Shown: positions 1-9,363 of the stretch, piece after piece
Position numbering within the stretch: position 1 is the stretch's first letter
How the letters are laid out: every line of letters starts with the position of its first letter
Assembly: GCA_016617855.1 (NCBI GenBank)
Contig: JAECUM010093584.1
Span: forward strand, 26,898 to 90,897
From: Megalonaias nervosa
Lineage: Eukaryota > Mollusca > Bivalvia > Unionida > Unionidae
DNA length: 64,000 bases
Direction of reading: 5' to 3'
The notes under the pieces: model-generated
Databases searched by the model: none
Seen by the model: only the letters and a program-made list of their open reading frames with translations
Told to the model about the DNA's origin: nothing
Translations under genes and position numbers: made by a program

Positions 1-484
1 CAACAACATGTATACGAACACTGAAAATCACTGTACTGAATCAGTAACACCAAGATACTAAACGCATACAAACAATAACAAACAGTGGTTTACAATATGC
101 ATGAGAAATCAATAAAAACCATCGGCAAAATTCATATGCATTAATGTTTGAAAGTGTTCAAAATTGGTCATACTGACCAGATTTATGAAAGTGTAAAAAT
201 GTTTTTTCAGATGTATTAATTTAAAGAATAGCTCTTCATTTGCTTACACCATGTGAAATAGTAAGAAGTTTTGTCTTAGAGTTCAATGCAACATTTACAT
301 TTGTTTAAAATATTATATTTCTCATTATTTCCCAAGCACGTTGAGTAGTTCGAATATGCATTTAAGCAAATAAAACCACGATTTTTAAGCCAACAGATGG
401 CGTTGTAATGGTATTAAATAGTGTAACACTATCTTACATTGGCAACTTAACAGTGAAATTATCTCAAAGCAGTTCATTCACTTT
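1..484. other. Left host flank, no gene seen
   Basis: AT-rich DNA with no ORF or recognisable repeat. It ends at the left terminal inverted repeat of element 1. I could not identify a clean target-site duplication by comparing the last bases here with the bases after 16850. Confidence 0.5.
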
Positions 485-562
485 AGCAGCAGAGAGGGTG
501 AACCCTACAACTTTGCAGAGACTTTATTTATAAAAAATAAAGGTTCCTACAGGGGCTGAAAT
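485..562 (+). repeat. Left terminal inverted repeat of element 1
   Basis: About 75 bp that match, imperfectly, the reverse complement of 16775-16850. The best block is GGGTGAACCCTACAACTTT, followed by shared AGAGAC, TTATTT and GGTTCCTAC blocks and a GGCTG block. Confidence 0.9.
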
Positions 563-656
563 AAAAGGTCAATAACATAAACCGAACCTCCTAACTTTTA
601 TTATTACCATATAGTTTAGGTTGCTCATTTCCGTTACTTTTTGTTGACGTATTTAA

Positions 657-1252
657 TTAACCAAATATTTTATCAAGACCTATTCGATATCTGGATCTTG
701 GGTCATGTAGATTTATTGTTATAAATCCAAACGGAACAGCTTGTGCTTTTGAAAAGAAGTTTTTAAATTTAATCATGTCCATGTCGCCTGAACACCAAGT
801 ATAATAAATATTCTGCAGAGTATAATTATCTACGCTATTAAACACAACCAAAATATTGCAGTTGTCTCTGATTACTTTTGGAATTTGTGTATATCTCTGG
901 GTAACATAAATAACGTCCGTGTTTTTATGCCTACCGCGAGAAAATATTCTAGCTGGATTTGATTGTTTGTCCAGCATCACATCATCATACACTACGAGAT
1001 TATTAATGAATCCATCTAGGTCATCTACAGATGGAGCTTCATCAATATCGGTTATAAAATCAATAATATCATTTATGGCGCTACTAAATACGGTTTGTTC
1101 CATTTTAGCCATCTCATTATTAGATTGAGCAATAATTGCGTCTTTCCACTTCCAGATGGACCTATTATAATCATTCTGATAGAATTTGGTAGCGCCGGGT
1201 GATGTTTTACTGGTTCTTGTTTTCGTGTCGCAGAAAAGTCAATTATATCCAT
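657..1252 (-). pseudogene. FtsK/HerA-type DNA-packaging ATPase, one frameshift
   Basis: A genome-packaging ATPase of the A32/FtsK-HerA class that would pump DNA into the capsid. The ATG at 1252 opens a frame with a perfect Walker A loop, GPSGSGKT, at residues 31-38. That frame closes at 1073-1075. The rest lies in a second frame (about 1112-657) with the hydrophobic strand and acidic Walker B pair LVVYDD, followed by the SRGRHKNTDVIYVTQR segment typical of this family, where the terminal Q acts as the sensor residue. One frameshift between about 1128 and 1075 therefore separates the two ATP-binding motifs. Total length near 198 codons is normal for Polinton ATPases. It is divergent from the 1265 gene with only 12 bp between start codons, so the two must share a compact promoter. 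The break could be real decay or an assembly indel. Confidence 0.88.
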
Positions 1253-1264
1253 ATAATAAATAAT

Positions 1265-1758
1265 ATGAGTCTATATTGTGTTCGATGCAGAACACCTACA
1301 CCCACTGCTGAATTAACGACAATAACAACAAAAAATAAAAGACGCGCACTTACAGGGAAATGTGTGAAATGTGGTACAAAAAAATACAAATTTATTTCAT
1401 CAAAGACAGGTGGTGATATTGCTGCTTCGTTAGGAAAATTACCAGGATTACCATGGGCTAAATATGAGAAACATTTACGCGGATATAATTATTGTGGTCC
1501 AGGAACTCGACTTGATATCCGACTTGACGAACGAGATCAACCAAAACCAGGAGAGTATCCAATAAACGCAATTGATCAAGCGTGTCACGTTCATGATGTC
1601 GCGTATAAAGTAAGGATTTGCAACAACGACATCTCGCAGATGTGAAATTGATTCACGCATTAAATTCTATACCTAATAAATCTCTCAGAGAAAAACTCGC
1701 TAGTTTTCTAAAAAAATCTGCTATGAAAGGTAAACTAGTGCTAGGGGCTGGCAATTAA
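1265..1758 (+). pseudogene. DUF5679-like zinc ribbon plus phospholipase A2-like domain, one frameshift
   Basis: The ATG at 1265 begins a protein with an N-terminal CxxC...CxxC ribbon (YCVRC and KCVKCG, about residues 4-40) resembling DUF5679 of large DNA viruses. It is followed by a parvovirus-VP1-like phospholipase A2 domain: a calcium-loop-like NYCGPGT and the catalytic DQACHVHDVAYK with the His-Asp pair. In parvoviruses this domain breaches the endosomal membrane during entry; a similar role here is inference. The frame closes at 1645, but the expected RHLAD helix and a tail ending KLVLGAGN continue in another frame to a TAA at 1756-1758, so one frameshift lies near 1610-1625. The integrase starts 18 bp downstream on the same strand. 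Confidence 0.82.
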
Positions 1759-1775
1759 ATTATATAACTATCATA

Positions 1776-2762
1776 ATGGAATCTGTTTATTATTCCCCGA
1801 GAGGGTATTGGAGAGGTAAAGCAGCGATTAGTAAATTCGCCGAAGCAGCAAAAGTTTCACGTGATGTTGCTGCATCATGGTTAGCACGACAGGCAATATG
1901 GCAAATCTTCCTGAGTCCACCTAAAAGAATTCAGTACGCGCATTTCGATGTTAGCGTTCCTAATGAAGTTCATCAAGCAGATATTTTGTTTTTACCACAC
2001 AATACCATTAAAACACTTAGACGTCAATACACGTATAGATACGCGTTAACTGTCGTTGATGTTGCGAGTAGATACAATGAAGCGGAGCCATTATCAACAA
2101 AGACAGCATCTGAAGTTTCATCTGCGTTTGAGCGCATTTATCAACGTGGTGATCTACGATGGCCACGGTTATTACAAGTTGATCCCGGTAAAGAATTTCT
2201 TGGAGCAGTATCATCGTTGATGAAGAAACATAACGTTAAAATCAGACGAGGACATACCGAAATTCATCGTGATCAGGCAATCGTTGAACGATTTAATAGA
2301 ACACTTGCTGAGCGGTTATTTGGATACCAATATGCAAGGGAAATATCCGCTGACTTTAAGGATAGATCTCGTGAATGGGTTGCAAGATTACCGAGTGTGA
2401 TAGCTGCGTTGAATAATGAAATTGCTCGTGCAACTTCCATGAAACCTTCTAATGCGATCAAAAAAAAATATATACCCCGTAGCAATGGCTACGGACAACG
2501 ACATGAATCTTTCTCTCAACCAGTATTAGGAAATGTTACAGTTAGATATTTATATGAACCCGGCGAACTTGAAGGTGGTAAAAAAAGAGCAACCGATCCT
2601 ATCTGGAGCGTGACTACACATAAAATTTCTAGCGTGGTTAGATCCGCTGGTAGACCTCCAATATACAGACTAGATTCTACAGCCCCTCAACGTGGATTTG
2701 TACGTGAACAATTACAAGTAATTCCTGAGAATACGCAATTACCACCACGTTCAATTTTGTAA
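1776..2762 (+). CDS. Polinton DDE integrase (intact)
   Basis: A 328-residue retroviral-type integrase that would insert element DNA into the host chromosome. The DDE catalytic core is readable: first Asp in HQADILFL (about residue 69), second Asp in LLQVDPGKEF (about 134) and Glu in AIVERFNRTL (about 171). The N-terminal region has the YYSPRGYWRG signature of the fungal/invertebrate Polinton branch, and the C-terminal third resembles the chromodomain-like DNA-binding tail. No stop or frameshift is visible, making it one of the few fully intact genes here. The ATG sits just after a TATATAA stretch. Its last 12 bp overlap the end of the converging HNH gene. Confidence 0.93.
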   Translation: MESVYYSPRGYWRGKAAISKFAEAAKVSRDVAASWLARQAIWQIFLSPPKRIQYAHFDVSVPNEVHQADILFLPHNTIKTLRRQYTYRYALTVVDVASRYNEAEPLSTKTASEVSSAFERIYQRGDLRWPRLLQVDPGKEFLGAVSSLMKKHNVKIRRGHTEIHRDQAIVERFNRTLAERLFGYQYAREISADFKDRSREWVARLPSVIAALNNEIARATSMKPSNAIKKKYIPRSNGYGQRHESFSQPVLGNVTVRYLYEPGELEGGKKRATDPIWSVTTHKISSVVRSAGRPPIYRLDSTAPQRGFVREQLQVIPENTQLPPRSIL

Positions 2763-2987
2763 ACGTCCAGAGCCTCGACGTCGATTACACTCAAGACAGG
2801 TTAGCATCACATTATCACGTGTATGACCGAGATCACTATTAATTCTGTCTACGGTAAATTGTCTTGGATTAAAACACTGCCATGACATATTACAGTTGCA
2901 ACTTGCGCAATGATTATTCTGTTGTTGTCTTAGTGTTATAATAAATTCAGCATCAAGATCAAAGTCACGCTTATTTTTTTTTGTCAC
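2751..2987 (-). CDS. Small HNH endonuclease-like protein
   Basis: A 78-residue protein with a compact HNH/zinc-finger nuclease layout: CASCNC, then FTVDRINSDLGHTRDNVML (first catalytic His replaced by Asp-Arg in the usual D-H-I position, with H in DLGHT), then CLECNRRRG. Paired CxxC motifs would bind structural zinc. Its role in the element is unknown; free-standing HNH proteins often nick DNA or mobilise themselves. It ends 16 bp before the polymerase-helicase stop codon on the same strand when read outward, and overlaps the integrase terminus by 12 bp on the opposite strand. Confidence 0.7.
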   Translation of the reverse strand: MTKKNKRDFDLDAEFIITLRQQQNNHCASCNCNMSWQCFNPRQFTVDRINSDLGHTRDNVMLTCLECNRRRGSGRLQN

Positions 2988-3002
2988 ACTGCTTATAGCT
3001 GA

Positions 3003-6000
3003 CTAATTTTTATTGATATCGACATTGTTAGTGATTTCTTCAGTTATTACGTAATCTACAATAACCCTACGCAGTTGCGATATTCTCCTGACTCGAGATA
3101 CGGCGAGATAGACTAAATTCGACCATTCAATACGATCATCTGCAATCCAGATTCTAGTATCAGTTATAGTTAATCCCTGCGACGAGTGAATTGTTATAGC
3201 GTATCCTAATGTCCATGGCGATTTATCCATGTTCAACGCGCTCTCAACAACATCAACAGCAACCAACACGATATCATTCAAGACAAGATTTTGTACTCGG
3301 ACAGTGTCTCCACCTGATATTTCAACTTCAATATTTTGTCGTCGAGTATCTGCTGGGCGATAACACAAAGGTACGGATAGATCCGGAAACTTTTCTTTAT
3401 GTAACGTAAATAATTTCTTTTGCAGTTCATCACGAACTATCTTTCTACTTGCGACTATCAAATCAGCAGGTCTCCATAAAGTCCAAAATTCATTCACAGG
3501 AGTTTCTGCAATTACTTTACGCAATATCTCGCATTGTATTCGATCTGGCTGCAGTCTGATTAATCTTTTAAGTTCTTTTAGCGGTTCATCAATGGATCTA
3601 TAGTCATCATTTATTTCTTCGTAATAATCTACAAATGTTTTCAACCATTCATGTGGAGACTGTCCAACAAAGGGTGGTGGTTGACCATGATCGCCACACA
3701 TAATCACAGCACTATTCTTTGTCAATAACCATTCAAGAAATGTTTTTAGTGTTTCGAACGACACCGTGCATATCTCGTCCCATATAATATACTTAGGTAT
3801 ATATTTTTCACCCATTCGCTCAGGAGTCCACGTGTCTCCCCACCATCTAAAGAAACTATGATATGTACATGATTTTACTCCTCGTTCTTTTATTTCTCTA
3901 GCAAGTTTATGTGTAGGTGTCAAAACAATTATATCTGAGTTATTATTCATAAATAAGTTAATCGCACGAGTTGTTTTAACTGAACCACCACACCCATTAA
4001 GATAAACGGTCTTATGTCTAGATACAGGATCGTACACAGATGGTGCAGATGACTTTGATATTTGATTATTATTTTTGTAATATATTTCCGCAATTTCAAC
4101 ATCGGCAGATTCAGAATAACTAAGTATATTTTCCTGTTTTATCCTCCATGCCCCCCATTCACCATTATCGAGTTTTAATAAATCTTTATATTTTTTGTGT
4201 ATATAAAATGAATCCGTAGCAACTCTAACAGCGTAACGAGGAAATCTATTTATCATCGACAATAGATTTATTGAAACATAAGCTAACATCGAAGATCTTA
4301 AATGAGTAAATTGTGGTGAGTCGCCATCAAGATAGCTCACAATGGTACCTAGTTTTGTTCCATCTGATAAATAAGCATTACATCGGTTTATAAATGTGTT
4401 TTTCTCCGTTGTATCAGCGATTATAAAATCTAGTTCAGCATCGTCCATAATCAATCTTGTACAATACCGTTTATAATCGTATGAACCACCTTGAGTAAAC
4501 TTACCGATTATCTTTCTACCAAGATCTTTTGCAAGTTTTTCATCATGTTCATTCCTGGTATCATCGATATTAAATCTGTCCGGTTCTGGTAACCAAACTT
4601 GCTTCTGTGAACTATACGATATAATCGCTTCAGTTACTCTCAACGATATTAAAATCCAGCATCAAGCATATATCGCAATAGTACTATCGGAACCCAACGT
4701 CGCTCTGAAAAATGTCTTCCGAACCAAATATAAGTAATCGCATGGAGATCTTCTCTAAACTCGAATGATTCTACGTGAGCAAATCCTGTTAAGTCAATAT
4801 CTGGTAAGGATCCTTGGGAAGGGGTCCGTTTATTGCAACCCTGGTCATCTCATGTGTAGGATGTCCGAATCTCTTAAAGTATTTAGAACATGCTCCATAT
4901 CCAAGAAAACTCCCAGGATAACATGCTACCATATCAACCGAGATAACATCACTATGGTTGTATTTGGTGTTCCATAATCCACCGTGCCCATATTCTATAC
5001 AACTTTTCTTGACATCTTCAAGAAATTCCGATCATGTCGTTTTCCATGAATTTTTCTCCTGAGCGAAATGAGCAGCGACTGACGGAACAGTAAAACAGTT
5101 ATTCAGTAATTGTCTAACTATGACATCATCAGAGGTATATTTCATTGCAAGATGTTCCATTTCCTCATGGAGAGATTCTGTACGATAAATATCACCGTTA
5201 GGTCGTACAAATTGATCGTAATGATCATATTCCGAACTCGGAAATAACCAAACAGAAACAGGATCGGTTTTACTAATATTTTTAATAAAATCAAAGATAT
5301 CACCGTCATAAAATTTAACCTTTCTATCTCGTGGAAATATTGTTACTGCAGCAGTCCATGCGTGCGCGTTATGATCAATAATATCTATCGGAGCTCCATT
5401 TTTTATATATTTCGGTTTGTACAAATCTCTCCGGTTAACGTTTTTACTGTTATTGGAAATCTTAATTTCTTCTCTAGCTCAGCAACATCTTTGATAGACG
5501 CTCCGGTATCTTTAACCGACTCTGCCCAAGTATTTATTTTTTTACGTCTTAAATCCGTTAAACCATTACCACGTATCGTGTTTGTAAAATGTTCTGTAAC
5601 TCGCTCAGCTACGCAGTTTATCCTTGACAATCTCATCGGTTTGAGATCCCCAACATTAGGTTTATTATTCAGCGGAAATATTCCATAGACAACCGCAGTT
5701 ACAGGGTACGATCGCTCATAATACGGTTTATCTATACCAGTTAGTATTCCTGGTTTGGAGTTATTACTCAAGAAAATATTATTTCCTGACTGCACGCGGA
5801 CGGGATCGCGCTTGTCACGAATAATCCAAATATCTTCTTCTGTATTTATAATAAATTTTACTAAAATAAAATATTTTTGATTATCAAGGTGGTTAATGAT
5901 TACTCTTCCTCGTTTGTCATTCATCGTATTAGAAACATTTCCAACTCTGAATGTTGACCATGCATGAACTGCACCATCGTCACGAAATTCCTTCTTGGCC

Positions 6001-6131
6001 TCATGGATACGTTTAGTTACATCTTTATTAGTTAAAGCTAGATCTTGCATCGAAATACTAAATTTATACTCGGGTAGTCTGTCAAGATTGAATCTGGTTG
6101 CGTAGGGTTCAATCACGGATAATTCTTCCAT
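3003..6131 (-). pseudogene. Family-B DNA polymerase fused to SF1 (Pif1/RecD-like) helicase, broken
   Basis: One large replication gene, now in at least five pieces. The N-terminal region is 6131-5403 and 5424-5032. Polymerase motif A appears around 4916-4939 as VDMVACYPGSF. The open 546-codon segment from 4643 holds HLRSSMLAY, motif C as VATDSFYI (its residues 141-148), then the helicase: Walker A LNGCGGSVKT (215-224), Walker B YIIWDE (285-290), motif III CGDHGQPPP and a C-terminal AITIHSSQGLTI and YLAVSRV block. Frameshifts lie near 5415-5460, 5035, 4800 and 4650. The last Walker A glycine is Val (GSVKT instead of GSGKT), which should impair ATP binding. Polymerase and helicase in one frame is the architecture I recall from Rhizophagus-type Polintons. 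Confidence 0.88.
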
Positions 6132-6181
6132 ATTATAATTAGGGCAAAATATATATTTAATTGAACGTTAATCTTTTGTAT

Positions 6182-6487
6182 ATGATTCAACCAAATCATT
6201 GCAACTGGTTAAAAATCGGTTATACGTCTCCGTGTAACAGAACATGTGTGAATGAATACTGTAGTTATCATATGCAATGCGTCAGAAATGGGAGTCTAGG
6301 ACCAAAACCGTGTATTGTGTGTAGTGCTGGAGTGCGAGGAAAGACTCGACTGTGTGCGCAATGCGGTGGTAAAAAGTACAGAGAGTTGAAACGATATTAC
6401 GATAAAAAGTATAACGCTGATTCTTCTATAAAGACCGAAGAAGATTATCTGGCTAGGTTTTCAAAAAACAATGATTTAGACAAATAA
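6182..6487 (+). CDS. Cysteine-rich small protein, unknown function
   Basis: I do not recognise a named family. The ATG at 6182 is preferred over the longer open frame because it matches the AT-rich start context of the other genes. The product is about 101 residues with a dense Cys/His pattern: HCNW, C..TC....C..H..C, KPCIVCSAG and RLCAQCGGKK, suggesting two zinc sites, then a basic helix RELKRYYDKKY. It diverges from the polymerase gene across about 50 bp and is followed 13 bp later by the HNH gene. A transcription or replication accessory factor is possible, but that is a guess. Confidence 0.6.
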   Translation: MIQPNHCNWLKIGYTSPCNRTCVNEYCSYHMQCVRNGSLGPKPCIVCSAGVRGKTRLCAQCGGKKYRELKRYYDKKYNADSSIKTEEDYLARFSKNNDLDK

Positions 6488-6500
6488 ATATTATATATAA

Positions 6501-6995
6501 ATGAAGCAAAATGAGTTTATGTCACATCCAATCATTACTAATTATGAAGCATCTCGAGAAGGTGTGATTAGAAACTGCAGATTGAAAAAACCAGTCGGTA
6601 GTATTACCAATACTGGTTATCTTGCGTTTAATACCAAAGGAAATAAAAATTATCAATCACATAGATTTGTGATTGAGTGTTATTTTGGACTAATCAAAGA
6701 TGGGTATGTGGTGGATCACATCAACGGCAATAAACTTGACAACTCACTTGGAAATCTACGTATTATCACGCAAAGTGAAAACTGTAAGTTTGGAAACACT
6801 GGCGGCGCACGATTTGCAAGACCTGTTAAATCAGTGAATGCAGAATCTGGGGAAGAAATTATGTTCAAGTCAATTAATTCTGCTGCCAAATATTTTGACA
6901 TAGTACCACCTTCAGTACAATACGAGGCAGAAAATATACAGAAATCTGCCTTTTCCAAAAGAGTTGCACAAAAAATAAGATTTCAATACGTTTAG
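6501..6995 (+). CDS. NUMOD/HNH homing-type endonuclease
   Basis: A 164-residue nuclease of the HNH_3 type common in phages and giant viruses. The N-terminal part (ITNYEASREGVIRN) resembles a NUMOD4 DNA-binding segment. The HNH core is HRFVIECYFG...YVVDHINGNKLDNSLGNLRIIT, containing the DHINGxxxDN signature with catalytic His, and NLR....N..N downstream. The C-terminal KSINSAAKYF is a NUMOD1-like helix-turn-helix. The frame is intact. Such nucleases usually spread their own gene or cut competing genomes. It faces the long palindrome at 7190-7530. Confidence 0.85.
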   Translation: MKQNEFMSHPIITNYEASREGVIRNCRLKKPVGSITNTGYLAFNTKGNKNYQSHRFVIECYFGLIKDGYVVDHINGNKLDNSLGNLRIITQSENCKFGNTGGARFARPVKSVNAESGEEIMFKSINSAAKYFDIVPPSVQYEAENIQKSAFSKRVAQKIRFQYV

Positions 6996-7189
6996 TCTAC
7001 CGTATTTTTAATGTTACCAAATGATTAAGCGCTCCGTCAAGCATAATGATAAATATCGTAGTTGTCCGCTTATACTAGATACGAGTTAATGTCAAAAGCT
7101 ATCCTGATTGTCCATACTTTGTGAAAACATTTCAGTGAATTTGGATCTCAAGTACTGCAAATAAAAATAATTTTATTTAATTTTTTTTT

Positions 7190-7530
7190 TATTTCGTTGA
7201 TTTTGTTTTGAAAACCGCGTTTTTTGTTCGAAAATCTCGTTTTTTGCATGAAAAATGACCAAAAATCAGTGAAAATCAATCAGATTTTGACAAATTCTGA
7301 AGGTCAAACCCCCCAGAAAGGTTAATGGGAATTAACATTAGGTTTTTGATTTATCGATCAAAAACTGGCTTTTTCCAGTTCTTTTGCTCGTATTGTGTAG
7401 TTTTTTGCTAGCGAATTAGGATAAAAAACCGGAAAAAACCAGTTTTTCATCGATAAATTTAAAACCTAATGTTAATTCCCGTTAACCTTCCTGGGGTTTT
7501 GACCCAACGAAAACTAGCAAACTCAACGAA
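7190..7530. repeat. Long imperfect palindrome
   Basis: Positions 7302-7380 match the reverse complement of 7425-7504 at roughly 90 percent, including the shared block GGGAATTAACATTAGGTTTT and ATCGAT. The spacer is about 45 bp. Weaker symmetry continues outward in the TTTCGTTG/CAACGAAA-rich flanks. It lies between converging gene blocks, where it could end transcription on both strands, serve as a replication structure, or be an inserted foldback element. Confidence 0.85.
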
Positions 7531-7565
7531 AAACTTTGCACAACAAGCACGGGTAATATTGTACT

Positions 7566-7710
7566 TGTCTATGATACCTACTGAAACATAATGGTTGGTT
7601 CTTTGATACAATACAGTATGTATATACTTGATATGAGGTATCCACAATGCGAAACATATCCAAATCTATGATACCTACTGAAATATAATGGTTGGTTCTT
7701 TGATATAAAA
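7566..7710. repeat. Two-copy direct repeat, about 102 bp apart
   Basis: The block CTATGATACCTACTGAAA followed by TAATGGTTGGTTCTTTGATA occurs at about 7568-7605 and again at about 7670-7707 with one or two changes. There is no coding potential. Confidence 0.7.
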
Positions 7711-7750
7711 TATCCATGTGTGTAGGTTGCATTATACTAAGCAGAGTATG

Positions 7751-8185
7751 TTAATTTTCCCAAGGATTTTGTTTAGCTATTATCACAGTCAATGGTCCAT
7801 CATTATCGCTGTCATTTTCACCCGTATTTTCACTCGTATTTTTACAATGCTCTCTTAACTGTCTTATACGAAAGTTCATAATCTTTTTCTGTTCGTATTC
7901 ATGAGATAATTCTAGCTTGATTTTGTCAATAGCATTTGAGAGAGGCACAAACAACTTTACCTGATCATCAGTGACAGTTGCCAGTCACTTTAACATTCCT
8001 TGTTGGATAATTTTCATGAATTTATAATCAGCAGATAGCGTGAATCTGTTCTCGTTCTTTCGTTGTTGTAATGAGTCAAAATCACATAGAATCTTTTCAG
8101 CATTAAGATTGTCAGATACATTGATACCGTTATGTTGTAATTTTTTAATCGCAGAAACAATGACATTGATATTTTCAAAATTCAT
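7751..8185 (-). pseudogene. Hypothetical protein interrupted by one in-frame TGA
   Basis: The ATG at 8185 opens a 66-codon frame that ends in a TGA at 7985-7987. The same frame then stays open to 7751, giving about 144 codons with a single nonsense codon. The first part (NFENINVIVSAIKKLQ) and the second part (KIKLELSHEYEQKKIMNFRIRQLREH) are predicted helical, with a coiled-coil flavour, and the C-terminus is acidic. I recognise no family. The start sits in the TATATAATG context shared by other element 1 genes. Confidence 0.55.
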
Positions 8186-8218
8186 TATATAATGAGTGTA
8201 TATTTAATATAAAAATAA

Positions 8219-8700
8219 ACAAAAATATACAGCGTTAGGTGATATTCGATCTACCATTCCATAGTTGTATCAGATAAACCTAATGAGGTTCTTTGTTTAG
8301 ACATTTACCCACAAGAGAACCCCTAAATATCCGAAACCGAAACTTTAGAGGCTCAGAGGGCTGTCTGTACGTGTTATTTGTTTATCCCCGAAAGAATTCC
8401 TAAATATCCGTAACCGAAACTCTAGAAACTCAGAGGGTTGTTTATACACGTGTAGGTCTTATTTTAGTGACCAACCAGATTCTGTTTATTGCCTTACAAG
8501 AATTCCTAAATATCCGAAACGAAACTCTAGAAACTCAAAGGCTGATTGGTCTTTGTGACTTGGAATCTCATTTGGTTTATTTTTAGTTTTGCGATTGTGT
8601 CTTTTGGAATGGCCCTTGTGTGGGGTACCCCTTTAGTGAAGTCACAAAGTCACGACCTCATATCGCACCCCGCTGTATATTTTTGATATGATGATATGAT
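8219..8700. repeat. Non-coding stretch with a three-copy direct repeat
   Basis: The block CCTAAATATCCGAAACCGAAACT followed by a CTAGAAACTCA-like tail occurs at about 8322, 8399 and 8505, at spacings of about 80 and 105 bp. No ORF of note is present. Clustered repeats in the non-coding centre of a viral element may be regulatory or origin-related (inference). Confidence 0.65.
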
Positions 8701-8711
8701 ATGATGAAATA

Positions 8712-8814
8712 CCGTCTTCAGAGTACACCAACCCATAATGATCAACCAATGGGTTATTCACAAAAGTGAATCCACCACGTGTTGACGTAGTGGATTGGTG
8801 TACTCTGAAGACGG
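8712..8814. repeat. Cloverleaf-forming cruciform (20-bp stem enclosing three hairpins)
   Basis: Positions 8712-8731 and 8795-8814 are perfect inverted repeats of 20 bp. The enclosed bases are almost fully used by three hairpins: 8732-8753 (CCCAT/ATGGG), 8756-8771 (ATTCAC-AAAA-GTGAAT) and 8771-8794 (TCCACCACG/CGTAGTGGA, one mismatch). The structure can form on both strands. Confidence 0.85.
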
Positions 8815-8848
8815 GGGGGGGGGGGCTGGAGCCCCCAATAGATTATAA
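8812..8848. other. Poly-G tract and small hairpin
   Basis: A run of about 12 G residues directly follows the cloverleaf. The sequence GGGGGCTGGAGCCCCC then forms a short hairpin. The G run is likely unstable in sequencing, so its length is uncertain. Confidence 0.7.
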
Positions 8849-8883
8849 ATCTTGGCTTAAAATCGCCTCCCGCAGACATATGT

Positions 8884-8958
8884 CTTTCACGAGTCTCGAA
8901 CCATGACCCCCGGATGAGAGTTTTTACGCGCTATCAATTGAGCTATCGGACCTTGTTA
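8884..8958 (-). tRNA. tRNA-like sequence or SINE head (degenerate)
   Basis: On the minus strand the sequence begins GGTCCGATAGCTCAATTGATAG, with an A-box-like TAGCTCAATTGATAGCGC, and 30-odd bases later a B-box-like GGTTCGAGACTC. The T stem does not pair properly, so a functional tRNA is unlikely. It may be a tRNA pseudogene or a SINE remnant inside the element. Confidence 0.35.
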
Positions 8959-9363
8959 TAAATATATACGAAAAAAGTTAATATGTGTTACCAATAGCCT
9001 ATTTCCTAAAAACTACAGTGTTCTTAACAAAAATCACAGTTTTCTGTGTAAAATGGGATTTCTAGTTTCCAAAAAATATATATAATTCTGCATTAACACT
9101 GAGTCTATGCGTAAGCCGTTACCAAGAAGATTGATTTAGTCATAGCGTATTCTTAAAATAACTTTACGCGGTAATCGGCCACACAGATACACAGCCGTTA
9201 TGGAATAATCAATAACAGAGCTAATTATGCAGCCACAGTCTTCTAGATAATAGATTTCGATTGCCTGTGTTCACTATGAGAAATCTGTGCGCGGATTTTA
9301 TGTAAACAAAGAATACAGTATTATAGACAAGCACTATGCATCTGGATATTTTTTTTTTTTTTG
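8959..9363. other. Non-coding, nothing recognised
   Basis: AT-rich sequence between the tRNA-like block and the end of the penton gene. It ends in a run of about 14 T residues at 9349-9362, just beyond the penton stop codon. Confidence 0.5.
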
